This document shows, piece after piece, positions 1-6,833 of a stretch of 64,000 bases of DNA (the first letter of the stretch is position 1; every line of letters begins with the position of its first letter). The position numbers and the translations under genes were made by a program. Under the pieces are notes generated by a model, which saw nothing but the letters and a program-made list of their open reading frames with translations, was not told the DNA's origin and did not search any database. The DNA comes from Bacteroidales bacterium UBA4295 (GTDB lineage: Bacteria > Bacteroidota > Bacteroidia > Bacteroidales > Paludibacteraceae): assembly GCA_002395805.1 (NCBI GenBank), contig DGVB01000034.1, positions 1 through 64,000 of the forward strand, written 5' to 3'.

Positions 1-1028
1 GTCTCTTTCTCCCTCGTCGGCAGAGCCGCCATTCCTAAAGCGGCACGAACGCTGTCCGGCGTCAACTCGCCCATACGCGGCAGCGCACCGGTCAGACGCC
101 CTTGGATCGCTATCGTCGATGGCACCATCCCGCGGATCAACTCTTCTACTACCGGCTGACCTTCTTCGATCACCAATATCTCTCTCGCCCCGTCGTCCAC
201 CATCTGTTGGATCAGCCCTTCCGGCAATGGATACTGCGTCACACGCAGGATTGAGCAACCCATCGACTCTTCGTAGTTCTCCATCAGGTAGTTATACGCG
301 ATACCGGTAGTGATGATCGCTTTCTCCGGCTTCGTACCGCGTATATAGCGGTTGTTGCCGGAGCTGTTGCTCTCGGCGATGAATGAACCCTGCGCCGCTA
401 CCAACTCGGCATAGTTGCGTTTCGCGAAAGCCGGCAGTAATATAAAATGACTCACGTCCTCCGGCATCGTCATCGCGTTCTGGGGCTGCGGCTGCTCTGC
501 GGTCTCCACCACTGCGCGGCTGTGCGCCATGCGCGTCGTCACGCGCAGTAAGATAGGTGTCTTCAGACGCTCGCTTAATCCGAAGCCGTAACTCATCATG
601 TCATAGGCCTCTTGCTGGTTGCTCGGCTCCAGACAGGGGATCATCGCAAACTTGGCATAGAATCGGCTGTCCTGTTCGTTCTGACTCGAGTGCATCGAAG
701 GGTCATCGGCGGCTATCACAATCAAGCCGCCGTTCACGCCCGTGATGGCGGCGTTCATGAATGCATCCGCACATACGTTCATTCCTACGTGCTTCATGCA
801 TACAATCGCCCGCTTGCCCATATACGACATACCTAAGGCTGCCTCCATGGCGGTCTTCTCGTTCGCTGCCCAACGGCAATGGATGGATAAAGATTGCTTG
901 CTGACTGCTGACTGAATGTACTCTGTGATCTCGGTGGATGGCGTACCGGGGTAGGCATACACACCGCTTAAACCCGCATCGATGGCACCCTGAGCTATCG
1001 CCTCGTCGCCTAATAGTAAGTGTTTCAT
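1..1028 (-). CDS. iorA: Indolepyruvate ferredoxin oxidoreductase alpha subunit (partial, 3' end outside window)
   Basis: The minus strand reads from an ATG at 1028 to the window edge with no stop, giving the N-terminal ~342 residues. The start MKHLLLGDEAIAQGAIDAG and the segments YAYPGTPSTEI, NEKTAMEAALG and GRLTGALPRMGELTPDSV are typical of IorA. This ThDP- and Fe-S-dependent enzyme oxidises aryl pyruvates (indolepyruvate, phenylpyruvate) to aryl-acetyl-CoA with ferredoxin as acceptor. The C-terminal ThDP/ferredoxin domain and the partner iorB would lie to the left. A Bacteroidota promoter (1068-1098) reads into it with a leader of about 35-40 nt. Confidence 0.93.
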   Translation of the reverse strand, partial: MKHLLLGDEAIAQGAIDAGLSGVYAYPGTPSTEITEYIQSAVSKQSLSIHCRWAANEKTAMEAALGMSYMGKRAIVCMKHVGMNVCADAFMNAAITGVNGGLIVIAADDPSMHSSQNEQDSRFYAKFAMIPCLEPSNQQEAYDMMSYGFGLSERLKTPILLRVTTRMAHSRAVVETAEQPQPQNAMTMPEDVSHFILLPAFAKRNYAELVAAQGSFIAESNSSGNNRYIRGTKPEKAIITTGIAYNYLMENYEESMGCSILRVTQYPLPEGLIQQMVDDGAREILVIEEGQPVVEELIRGMVPSTIAIQGRLTGALPRMGELTPDSVRAALGMAALPTREKE

Positions 1029-1067
1029 GATAGATAGGTTTTCAAATTTGCTTGCATTTTTGCGCTG

Positions 1068-1098
1068 CAAATTTACTGCTTTTTTTTCATATACGCAA
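1068..1098 (-). promoter_or_regulatory. Promoter of iorA
   Basis: On the minus strand there is a TAAATTTG -7 box (1068-1075) and TTGCG at 1094-1098, about 18 bp apart. This matches the Bacteroidota sigma-ABfr promoter form seen throughout this window. Confidence 0.75.
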
Positions 1099-1136
1099 GT
1101 GCGCCCGCGTTTTTCATTAATTTTTTTTAAAATTTA

Positions 1137-1169
1137 CTTGTGCATGTCCCAACAAATGTTGTACCTTTG
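1137..1169 (+). promoter_or_regulatory. Promoter of a short orphan transcript
   Basis: CTTG at 1137-1140 and TACCTTTG at 1162-1169, 21 bp apart, fit the -33/-7 consensus. No ORF follows directly; an intrinsic terminator ends about 110 nt downstream. Confidence 0.65.
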
Positions 1170-1171
1170 CA

Positions 1172-1279
1172 CCCGCAAAATCTAACTCGTCACTCTTTGA
1201 CGTTAAACAAGAACGCTGGCACCGGCAGCGTACAAAAGCGGTGAACACTAAATCTGCATCAAGAGTGCAGATTTTTTTT
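1172..1279 (+). ncRNA. Candidate small non-coding RNA (~105 nt)
   Basis: The segment lies between a good promoter (1137-1169) and a good intrinsic terminator (1250-1279) and has no convincing reading frame. It holds a perfect 6-bp hairpin, ACGCTG/CAGCGT (1213-1218 with 1226-1231, loop of 7), and a boxA-like CTCTTTGACGT at 1193-1203 that recurs at 4633-4643. It could be a sRNA, or the leader of a transcript attenuated before the kinase gene. No known family was recognised. Confidence 0.45.
1250..1279 (+). terminator. Intrinsic terminator
   Basis: A perfect 9-bp stem AAATCTGCA (1250-1258) / TGCAGATTT (1266-1274), loop of 7, runs into a T tract ending at 1279. Confidence 0.8.
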
Positions 1280-1382
1280 GTGCAAAAATGGCAATTGAAA
1301 TGGCAAAACATGGTGTTTTTGTGTGAATTTCGTATGTCTGTAAATCAATGAATATAAATAAATTATACGCAATAATTAGGAG

Positions 1383-1401
1383 CAAAGTCTAGGATGCCTC
1401 T
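1383..1401 (+). repeat. 19-bp dispersed repeat, copy 1
   Basis: CAAAGTCTAGGATGCCTCT is identical to 6209-6227 in the same orientation. Both copies are in gaps a few hundred bases upstream of operons. This copy is followed within about 25 bp by an intrinsic terminator. A 19-bp exact intergenic match is not expected by chance in 64 kb. Confidence 0.8.
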
Positions 1402-1423
1402 ATAATGCCCCTTTTGCGCCTCC

Positions 1424-1451
1424 GCAGCGCCCCTTTTTCGCTGCTTTTTTT
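1424..1451 (+). terminator. Intrinsic terminator
   Basis: GCAGCG (1424-1429) pairs with CGCTGC (1439-1444) across a 9-nt loop and is followed by seven T. It lies about 140 bp upstream of the kinase start and insulates it from upstream transcription. Confidence 0.75.
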
Positions 1452-1536
1452 GATACTAATTTGCAGGTGGATTTTGTCATTGTTTCGGCTGCCCTGGTAT
1501 CAAAATCCACAAAAAATATTAATTCTTTCTGCCATA

Positions 1537-1568
1537 TTTGCGTATATCAGAATTTATTAGTAATTTTG
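1537..1568 (+). promoter_or_regulatory. Promoter of the kinase gene
   Basis: TTTG (1537-1540), a 20-bp spacer and TAATTTTG (1561-1568). It lies downstream of an in-frame ATG at 1538, so translation must begin at the later ATG at 1592. Confidence 0.75.
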
Positions 1569-1591
1569 CACCGCAAAATAAGTCTGGCAAT

Positions 1592-2875
1592 ATGGAATCT
1601 TCCTTTATCATCGTATCCCCCTCATCCGATTTCACGGATGTATGGTCGGAATCGGAGCTATTGTCTGCGGAGGGACACAATGCCTTGTATGTAGCTACGC
1701 GATTCGGTCGCAAGTATGTGCTGAAGGCTTTGACAGAGTCTTATCGCGAATCAACTCCGCATATTGAACTGCTTCGCAAAGAGTTTGCTATCGGTGTTGG
1801 AGTGGATCATCCGAATATCGTCCGGCTGCTTGATTTCGGGCATATGGATGCCATAGGCTGGTATATCCAAATGGAGTATATCGATGGCATCACGCTGGAT
1901 CAGTTCCTTGAAACGAACCCGCCTGCAGCGATCCGTCACCGCATTATTGAGCAACTCCTTGACGCCCTTTCTTGTCTGCATGAGCGGCAAATCATCCATC
2001 GGGATATCAAACCGTCTAATATTCTCATCACCCGTAACGGCTCTACAGTCAAACTGATTGATTTCGGTGTGTCCGATACGGATGATTATGTGACATTCAA
2101 GCAACCTGCCGGTTCGATGGCATATATCGCGCCGGAGCAATTGGAAGGAAAACCTATTGACAACCGCGCGGATATCTATGCCGTGGGAAAAATCATCTCC
2201 CTTCTTTTCCCGCATCGTTATAAATATATTGCTCGCAAATGCACACGAGTGAACCCCGCAGATCGTTATTCTTCATGCGCACAAGTGTTGCGGGCTATTC
2301 GTAGAGCTGACCGATTGCGTCTATGGTTGCCGATATCACTTCTCTTTTTATCCGTATTATGCCTTGCAGGATGGCTCATGTATGCTGAATACCGGCAAGC
2401 CGAACTCAAACATAGCGAACAGGAGCAGAGTCTTTCTACAGATATTGATTCGCTTCTTAAGGTTAATGACGAGCGTCAAGCCAGAGTGGATTCTCTAAAC
2501 CGCGTTGTGAATAATTTGGAGAAACAAATCAATGCTCCATCACCCAAAGTTATGTTAGATGCTAAAGCGCGGCAATTTTATTCTGATTATATCCGCGCTA
2601 CGCGCATAGCTATTTCCAATAGAGACACGGCAACATTATTGCACAACCATCCAACTCCCTCCGAATTGTTCGATCTGCGTATAAAAAAGGTATATGATTC
2701 TATGTCTGATGACGATGGTGAACTTAAAAACTATTTTGATAGACGTTTACGGCATTATCATTATAAAATGTACGCGCCGTTTATCGACGAGATTGCAGAA
2801 GAGCGGGCTCAATTTATGCCTTCCCCGCATGATTGGCATCAAATGGGAATAGATATGGGTTTGGGAATATGGTAA
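1592..2875 (+). CDS. Hanks-type Ser/Thr protein kinase with one membrane segment
   Basis: 427 aa. The kinase domain (about residues 20-235) has the ATP-binding lysine in VLK (K45), catalytic HRDIKPSN (D138), DFG (157-159) and an APE-type end (IAPEQ, ~180-183). The glycine-rich loop is degenerate. One hydrophobic segment (~242-263) is followed by a ~165-aa C-terminal part with coiled-coil-like heptads, probably extracytoplasmic, so an envelope-sensing kinase is likely (inference). The start at 1592 is chosen because an upstream in-frame ATG (1538) lies 5' of the -7 box. The next two genes encode an unknown protein and a barrel-like protein; a functional link is possible but unproven. The 5' UTR contains GTCTGGCA just before the ATG, see findings. 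Confidence 0.9.
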   Translation: MESSFIIVSPSSDFTDVWSESELLSAEGHNALYVATRFGRKYVLKALTESYRESTPHIELLRKEFAIGVGVDHPNIVRLLDFGHMDAIGWYIQMEYIDGITLDQFLETNPPAAIRHRIIEQLLDALSCLHERQIIHRDIKPSNILITRNGSTVKLIDFGVSDTDDYVTFKQPAGSMAYIAPEQLEGKPIDNRADIYAVGKIISLLFPHRYKYIARKCTRVNPADRYSSCAQVLRAIRRADRLRLWLPISLLFLSVLCLAGWLMYAEYRQAELKHSEQEQSLSTDIDSLLKVNDERQARVDSLNRVVNNLEKQINAPSPKVMLDAKARQFYSDYIRATRIAISNRDTATLLHNHPTPSELFDLRIKKVYDSMSDDDGELKNYFDRRLRHYHYKMYAPFIDEIAEERAQFMPSPHDWHQMGIDMGLGIW

Positions 2876-2953
2876 AATAAAAATAAGTAATAATCGTTTG
2901 AGCGCAGCGAAATAAGAAGTAACAAGAATTTCTCGTATATCAGAAAAAAGCAG

Positions 2954-2961
2954 TACTTTTG
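2954..2961 (+). promoter_or_regulatory. Promoter -7 box for the 2988-4218 genes
   Basis: TACTTTTG at 2954-2961, with a weak TTTC about 21 bp upstream and a CGTATATC context like other promoters here. Leader of about 20 nt. Confidence 0.6.
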
Positions 2962-2987
2962 CACCGGATTTCAAAAATTTGATCATT

Positions 2988-3557
2988 ATGAACAAGAATG
3001 CACCCGAGGTTATCCAGCTCCGCAAGGACGTAGAAGCGCGTTTAGGAATGCGCCCTGCTACTCCTGCAGACTTCGAGACCCTCATTGCGCAAATCTGGTT
3101 GCGACTGCACGAGAATATCGCCCTCAGTACGTTGGAGCGTCTGTGGGGATATGTAGAAGGAGCGAATAACACCCGCCGCTCCACGTTGAACATTCTTTCG
3201 CGTTACGTCGGTTCACGCGATTGGGACGAGTACAACGCCCATTTGTTAGCCGAAGAGCACGGAAGCAGCCATCCTTTTATAGCCGAAGGCGTTCACACGC
3301 AGGATTTGCAGCCCGGTCAACAGTTAGAAGTGACTTGGTTGCCGAACCGCCGCTGTGTGTTCCGCTATTTGGGCGATATGCGTTTTGAGGTAGTCGAGTC
3401 GCAGAACTCCAAACTGAGTGTTGGAGACACCTTCACCTCGACCTTCTTTCTGACAGGTCAACCGCTGTACGCAGACCATCTGGTACTGACAGGACATCCT
3501 ACTGTCTCCTACGTGGCCGGCAACAACGGCGGACTTCAGTCTATCAAGTTATTATAA
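2988..3557 (+). CDS. Unknown protein with a Bacteroidota 'STLERLWGY' N-terminal motif
   Basis: 189 aa from the ATG at 2988; an in-frame TTG at 2979 is less likely. The N-terminal ~75 residues contain LSTLERLWGYVEG...RRSTLNILSRYVGSRDW. From memory this STL-x-RLWGY / STL-x-IL-x-RY-x-G-x-x-W pattern recurs in Bacteroidota proteins and resembles a small helical, HTH-like module. The remaining ~110 residues (QPGQQLEVTWLPNRRCVFRYLGDMRFEV...) look beta-rich. No signal peptide or membrane segment. It is 22 bp from the next gene, so co-transcription is likely. Function unknown. Confidence 0.7.
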   Translation: MNKNAPEVIQLRKDVEARLGMRPATPADFETLIAQIWLRLHENIALSTLERLWGYVEGANNTRRSTLNILSRYVGSRDWDEYNAHLLAEEHGSSHPFIAEGVHTQDLQPGQQLEVTWLPNRRCVFRYLGDMRFEVVESQNSKLSVGDTFTSTFFLTGQPLYADHLVLTGHPTVSYVAGNNGGLQSIKLL

Positions 3558-3579
3558 ACCCTCAAAACTTTATTGCCTT

Positions 3580-4218
3580 ATGAAACGGAACCTTACACTT
3601 CTGCCCGTACTGTGTCTGTACCTGTTTGCCATTGAACCTAATTCTGCATCAGCCGAGAATTACACGTACTCTGCTGTTTACGGAGAGCGATCAAATGGCT
3701 ATTATCTGGATCGTAAGTTTGAAGAAGTCAAGCAGAAAGATGACCCTATTTCTGCGGGTATCTTGACTCGTTTCGGCTATGCATTCAACTACGATGCGTT
3801 TACGTATGGCGTGTCTATCTTCTATCAATGGAGCCGCCTCGGTGGAATTACTGCCGGTTTTGACGGCTACTACATTCCTAACAAGATGATTTATCGCACG
3901 CTTCCGAACGACACGGTGCCCTCCGGCACTTTCTCATTGCCGTTATGGGATGTGCGTGCCGGTTTTATGATATCGCGCTATTTTCTTTTCGGCGCGATGT
4001 TAGGAAAAACCAATATTGGGGATGCTACTAATCTTATCAACATGCGCCACGATGCATGGTTTGTCAGCAATTCCGAGAGCAATTTCATGTACGGCGGATT
4101 TATAACCTTCGTCCTGCCGGTGTCCAAGCATTTCGGTTTCAATATTGATTTTGCCGTAACCAACAAAACCGGATTCAATGTCGGCATGGGCGTCAATGCC
4201 ACTATCCCGATTCGCTAA
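3580..4218 (+). CDS. Exported beta-rich protein, probable outer-membrane barrel
   Basis: 212 aa. A signal peptide (MKRNLTLLPVLCLYLFAIEP, likely cut after SASA) is followed by alternating aromatic/hydrophobic strands (YGVSIFYQWSRLG, MYGGFITFVLP, FGFNIDFAV, FNVGMGVNATI), which suggests a small 8-10-strand barrel. It ends IPIR rather than in the usual terminal aromatic, so a periplasmic beta protein is also possible. Likely co-transcribed with the gene 22 bp upstream. Confidence 0.7.
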   Translation: MKRNLTLLPVLCLYLFAIEPNSASAENYTYSAVYGERSNGYYLDRKFEEVKQKDDPISAGILTRFGYAFNYDAFTYGVSIFYQWSRLGGITAGFDGYYIPNKMIYRTLPNDTVPSGTFSLPLWDVRAGFMISRYFLFGAMLGKTNIGDATNLINMRHDAWFVSNSESNFMYGGFITFVLPVSKHFGFNIDFAVTNKTGFNVGMGVNATIPIR

Positions 4219-4225
4219 TTATAAA

Positions 4226-4267
4226 CATGACATAACAAGATATAACAAGAAACATCATCATGTCATG
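4226..4267. other. Inverted repeat after the barrel gene
   Basis: CATGACAT (4226-4233) and ATGTCATG (4260-4267) form an 8-bp stem around a loop with a repeated TAACAAGA unit. There is no T tract, so it is a weak terminator or RNA-stability hairpin. Confidence 0.4.
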
Positions 4268-4276
4268 AAAAAGTAG

Positions 4277-4296
4277 TAACTTTGCACCCGCAAAGT
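4277..4296 (+). promoter_or_regulatory. -7 box inside a palindrome
   Basis: TAACTTTG (4277-4284) overlaps a perfect 7-bp hairpin, ACTTTGC (4279-4285) / GCAAAGT (4290-4296). It is a possible second, upstream promoter for the RNA locus at 4386-4610. Confidence 0.45.
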
Positions 4297-4322
4297 GGTA
4301 CATACCAAAAAGTATGGAATTA

Positions 4323-4430
4323 GCGTGCGCGAAAGCAAAAAACGACAAAAAACAGAAATTATTTTGTGTAATTCAGATTTTTGTTGTATCTTTGCAAGCG
4401 ATTAGCAGCGGCTGATTGTTTCGCGCACGC
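4323..4430. repeat. 12-bp inverted repeats flanking a promoter
   Basis: GCGTGCGCGAAA (4323-4334) and its exact reverse complement TTTCGCGCACGC (4419-4430) enclose 84 bp containing the -33/-7 promoter at 4363-4393. The arms are GC-rich in an AT-rich context. An invertible promoter segment or a palindromic regulator site are both possible. Confidence 0.7.
4363..4393 (+). promoter_or_regulatory. Strong promoter of the rod-like RNA
   Basis: TTTG (4363-4366), a 19-bp spacer and TATCTTTG (4386-4393): a full match to the Bacteroidota consensus. Confidence 0.75.
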
Positions 4431-4610
4431 GAACATAACATATTATTACTGACGAGTCAATCATCTATGCAATAAGTCTGGCAACTTATGAACAACGAAT
4501 AAGATTGGCAATGCGTCAGTGCATACTTTGGTATGTACTGCTTTTGCTTTTTTATTCGTGGGTTATGCCAGACACCCTGCATAGAGAAAGCATAAGCAGT
4601 ATTTTTTTAT
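4400..4610 (+). ncRNA. Candidate structured ncRNA, rod-like (6S-RNA-like shape)
   Basis: No ORF. By-eye pairing gives a long interrupted rod: TCTATGCA (4464-4471) with TGCATAGA (4578-4585); GTCTGGCA (4476-4483) with TGCCAGAC (4566-4573); ACGAATAA (4495-4502) with TTATTCGT (4552-4559); and a 10-bp apical hairpin at 4517-4526 / 4531-4540 with loop TTTG. TGATTG (4413-4418) can also pair with CAATCA (4458-4463). A T7 tract follows at 4602-4608. Closed rods with internal bulges driven by a strong promoter recall 6S RNA, but no family signature was confirmed. TACTGCTTTTGC (4536-4547) can alternatively pair with GCATAAGCAGTA (4590-4601), 11 of 12, which would break the apical hairpin. Confidence 0.6.
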
Positions 4611-4632
4611 ATGCTGTTTGTAATAAAATGTG

Positions 4633-4643
4633 CTCTTTGACGT
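4633..4643 (+). promoter_or_regulatory. boxA-like motif
   Basis: GCTCTTTGACG resembles the NusB/S10-binding boxA element of rRNA leaders. The same 11-mer core is at 1193-1203. It lies downstream of the ncRNA and upstream of the fic promoter. The role is inferred only. Confidence 0.3.
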
Positions 4644-4758
4644 ATTGGATTACCGTAAATCCTCAAATCACCGATTGAAATTTCCACAAATAACCAAATG
4701 ATTTTTCCACAAACGGCTAAATAAAAAATCATCAAACGGCTAAAAATTTTCAAAAATA

Positions 4759-4790
4759 TTTGCATATTTCATTTATTTTTACTACCTTTG
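4759..4790 (+). promoter_or_regulatory. Promoter of fic
   Basis: TTTG (4759-4762), a 20-bp spacer and TACCTTTG (4783-4790). It gives a leader of about 110 nt. Confidence 0.75.
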
Positions 4791-4860
4791 CGGCCGAAAT
4801 GGTGACCAAATAGCCACCTTATAGGATGTTTTATTGATAAATTACAGTTAAAAACGAATA

Positions 4861-4886
4861 AAAAGGTTACATAACAATAACCTTTT
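4861..4886 (+). promoter_or_regulatory. Leader hairpin before fic
   Basis: A perfect 9-bp stem AAAAGGTTA (4861-4869) / TAACCTTTT (4878-4886) ends 18 nt before the ATG, where it could mask ribosome access. Confidence 0.5.
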
Positions 4887-4904
4887 AATCGCAAAACAGA
4901 TAAG

Positions 4905-5984
4905 ATGTATATGAAACAGGTAAGCGTAAAGAAGGCATTGCAAGCTTGGGAAGGCATCCAACCGATTTCGGAGAAAGACCGCGAGCGCCTGAGTCGTCGG
5001 TTTACCATCGACTACAACTATAACAGCAATCATATCGAGGGTAATACCTTGACCTATGGTCAGACGGAGATATTATTGCTTTTCGGAAAGGTGATAGGTG
5101 AAGCGACAGTGCGTGATATACAGGAAATGACGGCAAGTAATGTGGGACTTAAGATGATGACGGAGGAGGCCAAAACGCAGGACATGCCGCTGACCCAGAA
5201 TTTCATCCGCACGTTGCATCAAACATTAATGCGAGAAGATTATACTGTCTATCGTAACTTGCCCGGAGGTGTCCAAACGAGTTATACCATCCATGCCGGA
5301 CAATACAAAACACGTCCTAACTCGGTTATTACGCGTTATGGCGACCGTTTTGAGTATGCTTCTCCGGAAGAGACGCCTGCATTGATGACTGATCTAATTA
5401 ACTGGTATAACTCCGAGGAGGAAGCCGGTCGGTTATCACCAATTGAGTTGGCGGCGTTGTTCCATTATCGCTATATCCGTATTCACCCGTTTGAAGACGG
5501 TAACGGTCGTATAGCCCGACTGATGGTGAACTTCATCCTGTCGCGTCATGGTCTGCCGATGATTGTGGTGCGTAGTCGCAAGAAACAGGATTATCTGGAG
5601 GCGTTGCATCAGGCAGATCTGATTGTGGGCAAAGTGCCGAGTGATGGTGCACATGCCACCATCAAGGATATTGCACCTTTCGTACAATATTTCCAAGGAT
5701 TAGTTGCCAACGAGATATACCACGATTATTTGTTTGTGACGCATAAAGCGGAGAATGTATGGTGGTACGACGGAGAGATGATAGAGTTCAGAACGCCGAA
5801 CTACGCGAAGATTCTGCGATTAATGCAGACTCAACCGACATTGACGCAAGAAGATATGCGGGATGAGTTAGGTATCAGTTTGACAGCAGTGCGTAAATTA
5901 GTAGGACAACTGACTGAGAAAAACTATGTAGAGAGGAATACGAAGGATGGTTCTTGGCGAGTCTTTATCACTCCGTCCATCTAA
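4905..5984 (+). CDS. fic: Fic-domain AMP-transferase (AMPylator) with N-terminal inhibitory motif and C-terminal winged helix
   Basis: 359 aa. The Fic core motif HPFEDGNGRIAR (residues 194-205) is complete, with catalytic H194. The auto-inhibitory motif S41-NHI-E45-G46, of the form (S/T)xxxE(G/N), lies N-terminal to it, so this is a class II Fic that restrains its own activity. The last ~60 residues (TLTQEDMRDELGISLTAVRKLVGQL) form a winged-helix DNA-binding domain. Such proteins transfer AMP from ATP to target hydroxyls; targets here are unknown. It is monocistronic, with its own promoter and terminator. ATGs at 4905 and 4911 are both possible. No separate antitoxin gene is adjacent. Confidence 0.95.
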   Translation: MYMKQVSVKKALQAWEGIQPISEKDRERLSRRFTIDYNYNSNHIEGNTLTYGQTEILLLFGKVIGEATVRDIQEMTASNVGLKMMTEEAKTQDMPLTQNFIRTLHQTLMREDYTVYRNLPGGVQTSYTIHAGQYKTRPNSVITRYGDRFEYASPEETPALMTDLINWYNSEEEAGRLSPIELAALFHYRYIRIHPFEDGNGRIARLMVNFILSRHGLPMIVVRSRKKQDYLEALHQADLIVGKVPSDGAHATIKDIAPFVQYFQGLVANEIYHDYLFVTHKAENVWWYDGEMIEFRTPNYAKILRLMQTQPTLTQEDMRDELGISLTAVRKLVGQLTEKNYVERNTKDGSWRVFITPSI

Positions 5985-6027
5985 TTATATGTAATAAACA
6001 ACATCCTTTCAACAAAAGCGGTAATCC

Positions 6028-6050
6028 AAAGCGGTTCACCGCTTTTCTTT
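6028..6050 (+). terminator. Terminator of fic
   Basis: AAAGCGG (6028-6034) / CCGCTTT (6039-6045), tetraloop TTCA, then a T-rich run. Confidence 0.8.
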
Positions 6051-6208
6051 TATAGTGGGGCGAAAGGTTTCTCCTCCCCACCGAGCAATGAGCGGGAGAA
6101 GAGCGGCACAAGACCGAGAAATGAAAAGTGAAAAAGTGGCAAATTTGATGATTTTCAGCATTGTTGTATCTTGTTGAAATACAGGTATTTATAGCATAAA
6201 ATTCATAA

Positions 6209-6227
6209 CAAAGTCTAGGATGCCTCT
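6209..6227 (+). repeat. 19-bp dispersed repeat, copy 2
   Basis: Identical to 1383-1401. It lies in the 505-bp gap between fic and the next operon. That gap also holds the fic terminator, a GTGGGG/CCCCAC hairpin (6055-6060 with 6076-6081) and a TGCGC/GCGCA hairpin just after this copy. No gene was seen in the gap. Confidence 0.8.
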
Positions 6228-6378
6228 GATGCGCCCTTTATGCGCACATGGAACGCCCCTGAAATTGACCTTAATTAGAAAAATATATCATAGGAATCCC
6301 CAAATATTTTATGTTTTAAAAATTTTAAAACGTCGAAGGTATAAAAAGATGATTTTTTGAAACAAAATCGAAAATAAT

Positions 6379-6409
6379 TTTGTTATATGAAATGATTTTC
6401 GTATCTTTG
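6379..6409 (+). promoter_or_regulatory. Promoter of the SPFH operon
   Basis: TTTG (6379-6382), a 19-bp spacer and TATCTTTG (6402-6409). Leader of about 75 nt. Confidence 0.75.
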
Positions 6410-6489
6410 CAAACGGAAAAACAATCCCGGAGTTTGCCGATAGCCGAATAACAAAGTGGAGGCGAAAAATAATAAATTATTATATAATT

Positions 6490-6822
6490 ATGAAAAACTC
6501 TCTCGTAAATATCATTGTAATGTATACAATATCCGTAGAGCGTGATCATACGCGTTCGCGACTGCGTGAATTACTGTTACAAAAATTCGAACTGGAAAGT
6601 AAGAATCAGTTAAATGAGTCTTCATATTCAATAGATAAAAAAAGCATAGAACAAGTCGAAAGCATGGTAAATCAGATTGTAGTCCAACTGCAAAATGAAG
6701 GGTATATATTAGGAACCGGTGATTTTATTGACATGTACTATGCCGCACATATAAAGAATGCAACTTATAAGGAAACTGACTTGGACAAAATTGTACACCA
6801 TCGCATATATCCTAACTATTAA
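6490..6822 (+). CDS. Unknown 110-aa protein, first gene of the SPFH operon
   Basis: Basic N-terminal half (RDHTRSRLRELLLQKFELESKNQ), a predicted helix (IEQVESMVNQIVVQLQNEGY) and an aromatic C-terminus (DMYYAAHIK...VHHRIYPNY). No membrane segment or recognised domain. The strong upstream promoter and the 11-bp gap to the SPFH gene make it the leading cistron. Composition is AT-rich like the rest of the island. Confidence 0.65.
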   Translation: MKNSLVNIIVMYTISVERDHTRSRLRELLLQKFELESKNQLNESSYSIDKKSIEQVESMVNQIVVQLQNEGYILGTGDFIDMYYAAHIKNATYKETDLDKIVHHRIYPNY

Positions 6823-6833
6823 AATATAATTTT

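Noticed and set aside
557..836. Two plus-strand frames opposite iorA
   Set aside because: They are antisense to a clear IorA coding frame that runs to the window edge and show no family motifs.
1117..1311. 64-aa minus-strand frame in the iorA-kinase gap
   Set aside because: It crosses a promoter and an intrinsic terminator on the plus strand and has low-complexity sequence; no start context or homology signal.
1538..1591. Upstream start for the kinase
   Set aside because: The -7 box TAATTTTG lies downstream of this ATG, so it is not in the transcript.
4905..5984. Fic as part of a two-gene toxin-antitoxin pair
   Set aside because: No small antitoxin gene is adjacent; the inhibitory motif is inside the same protein (class II Fic).
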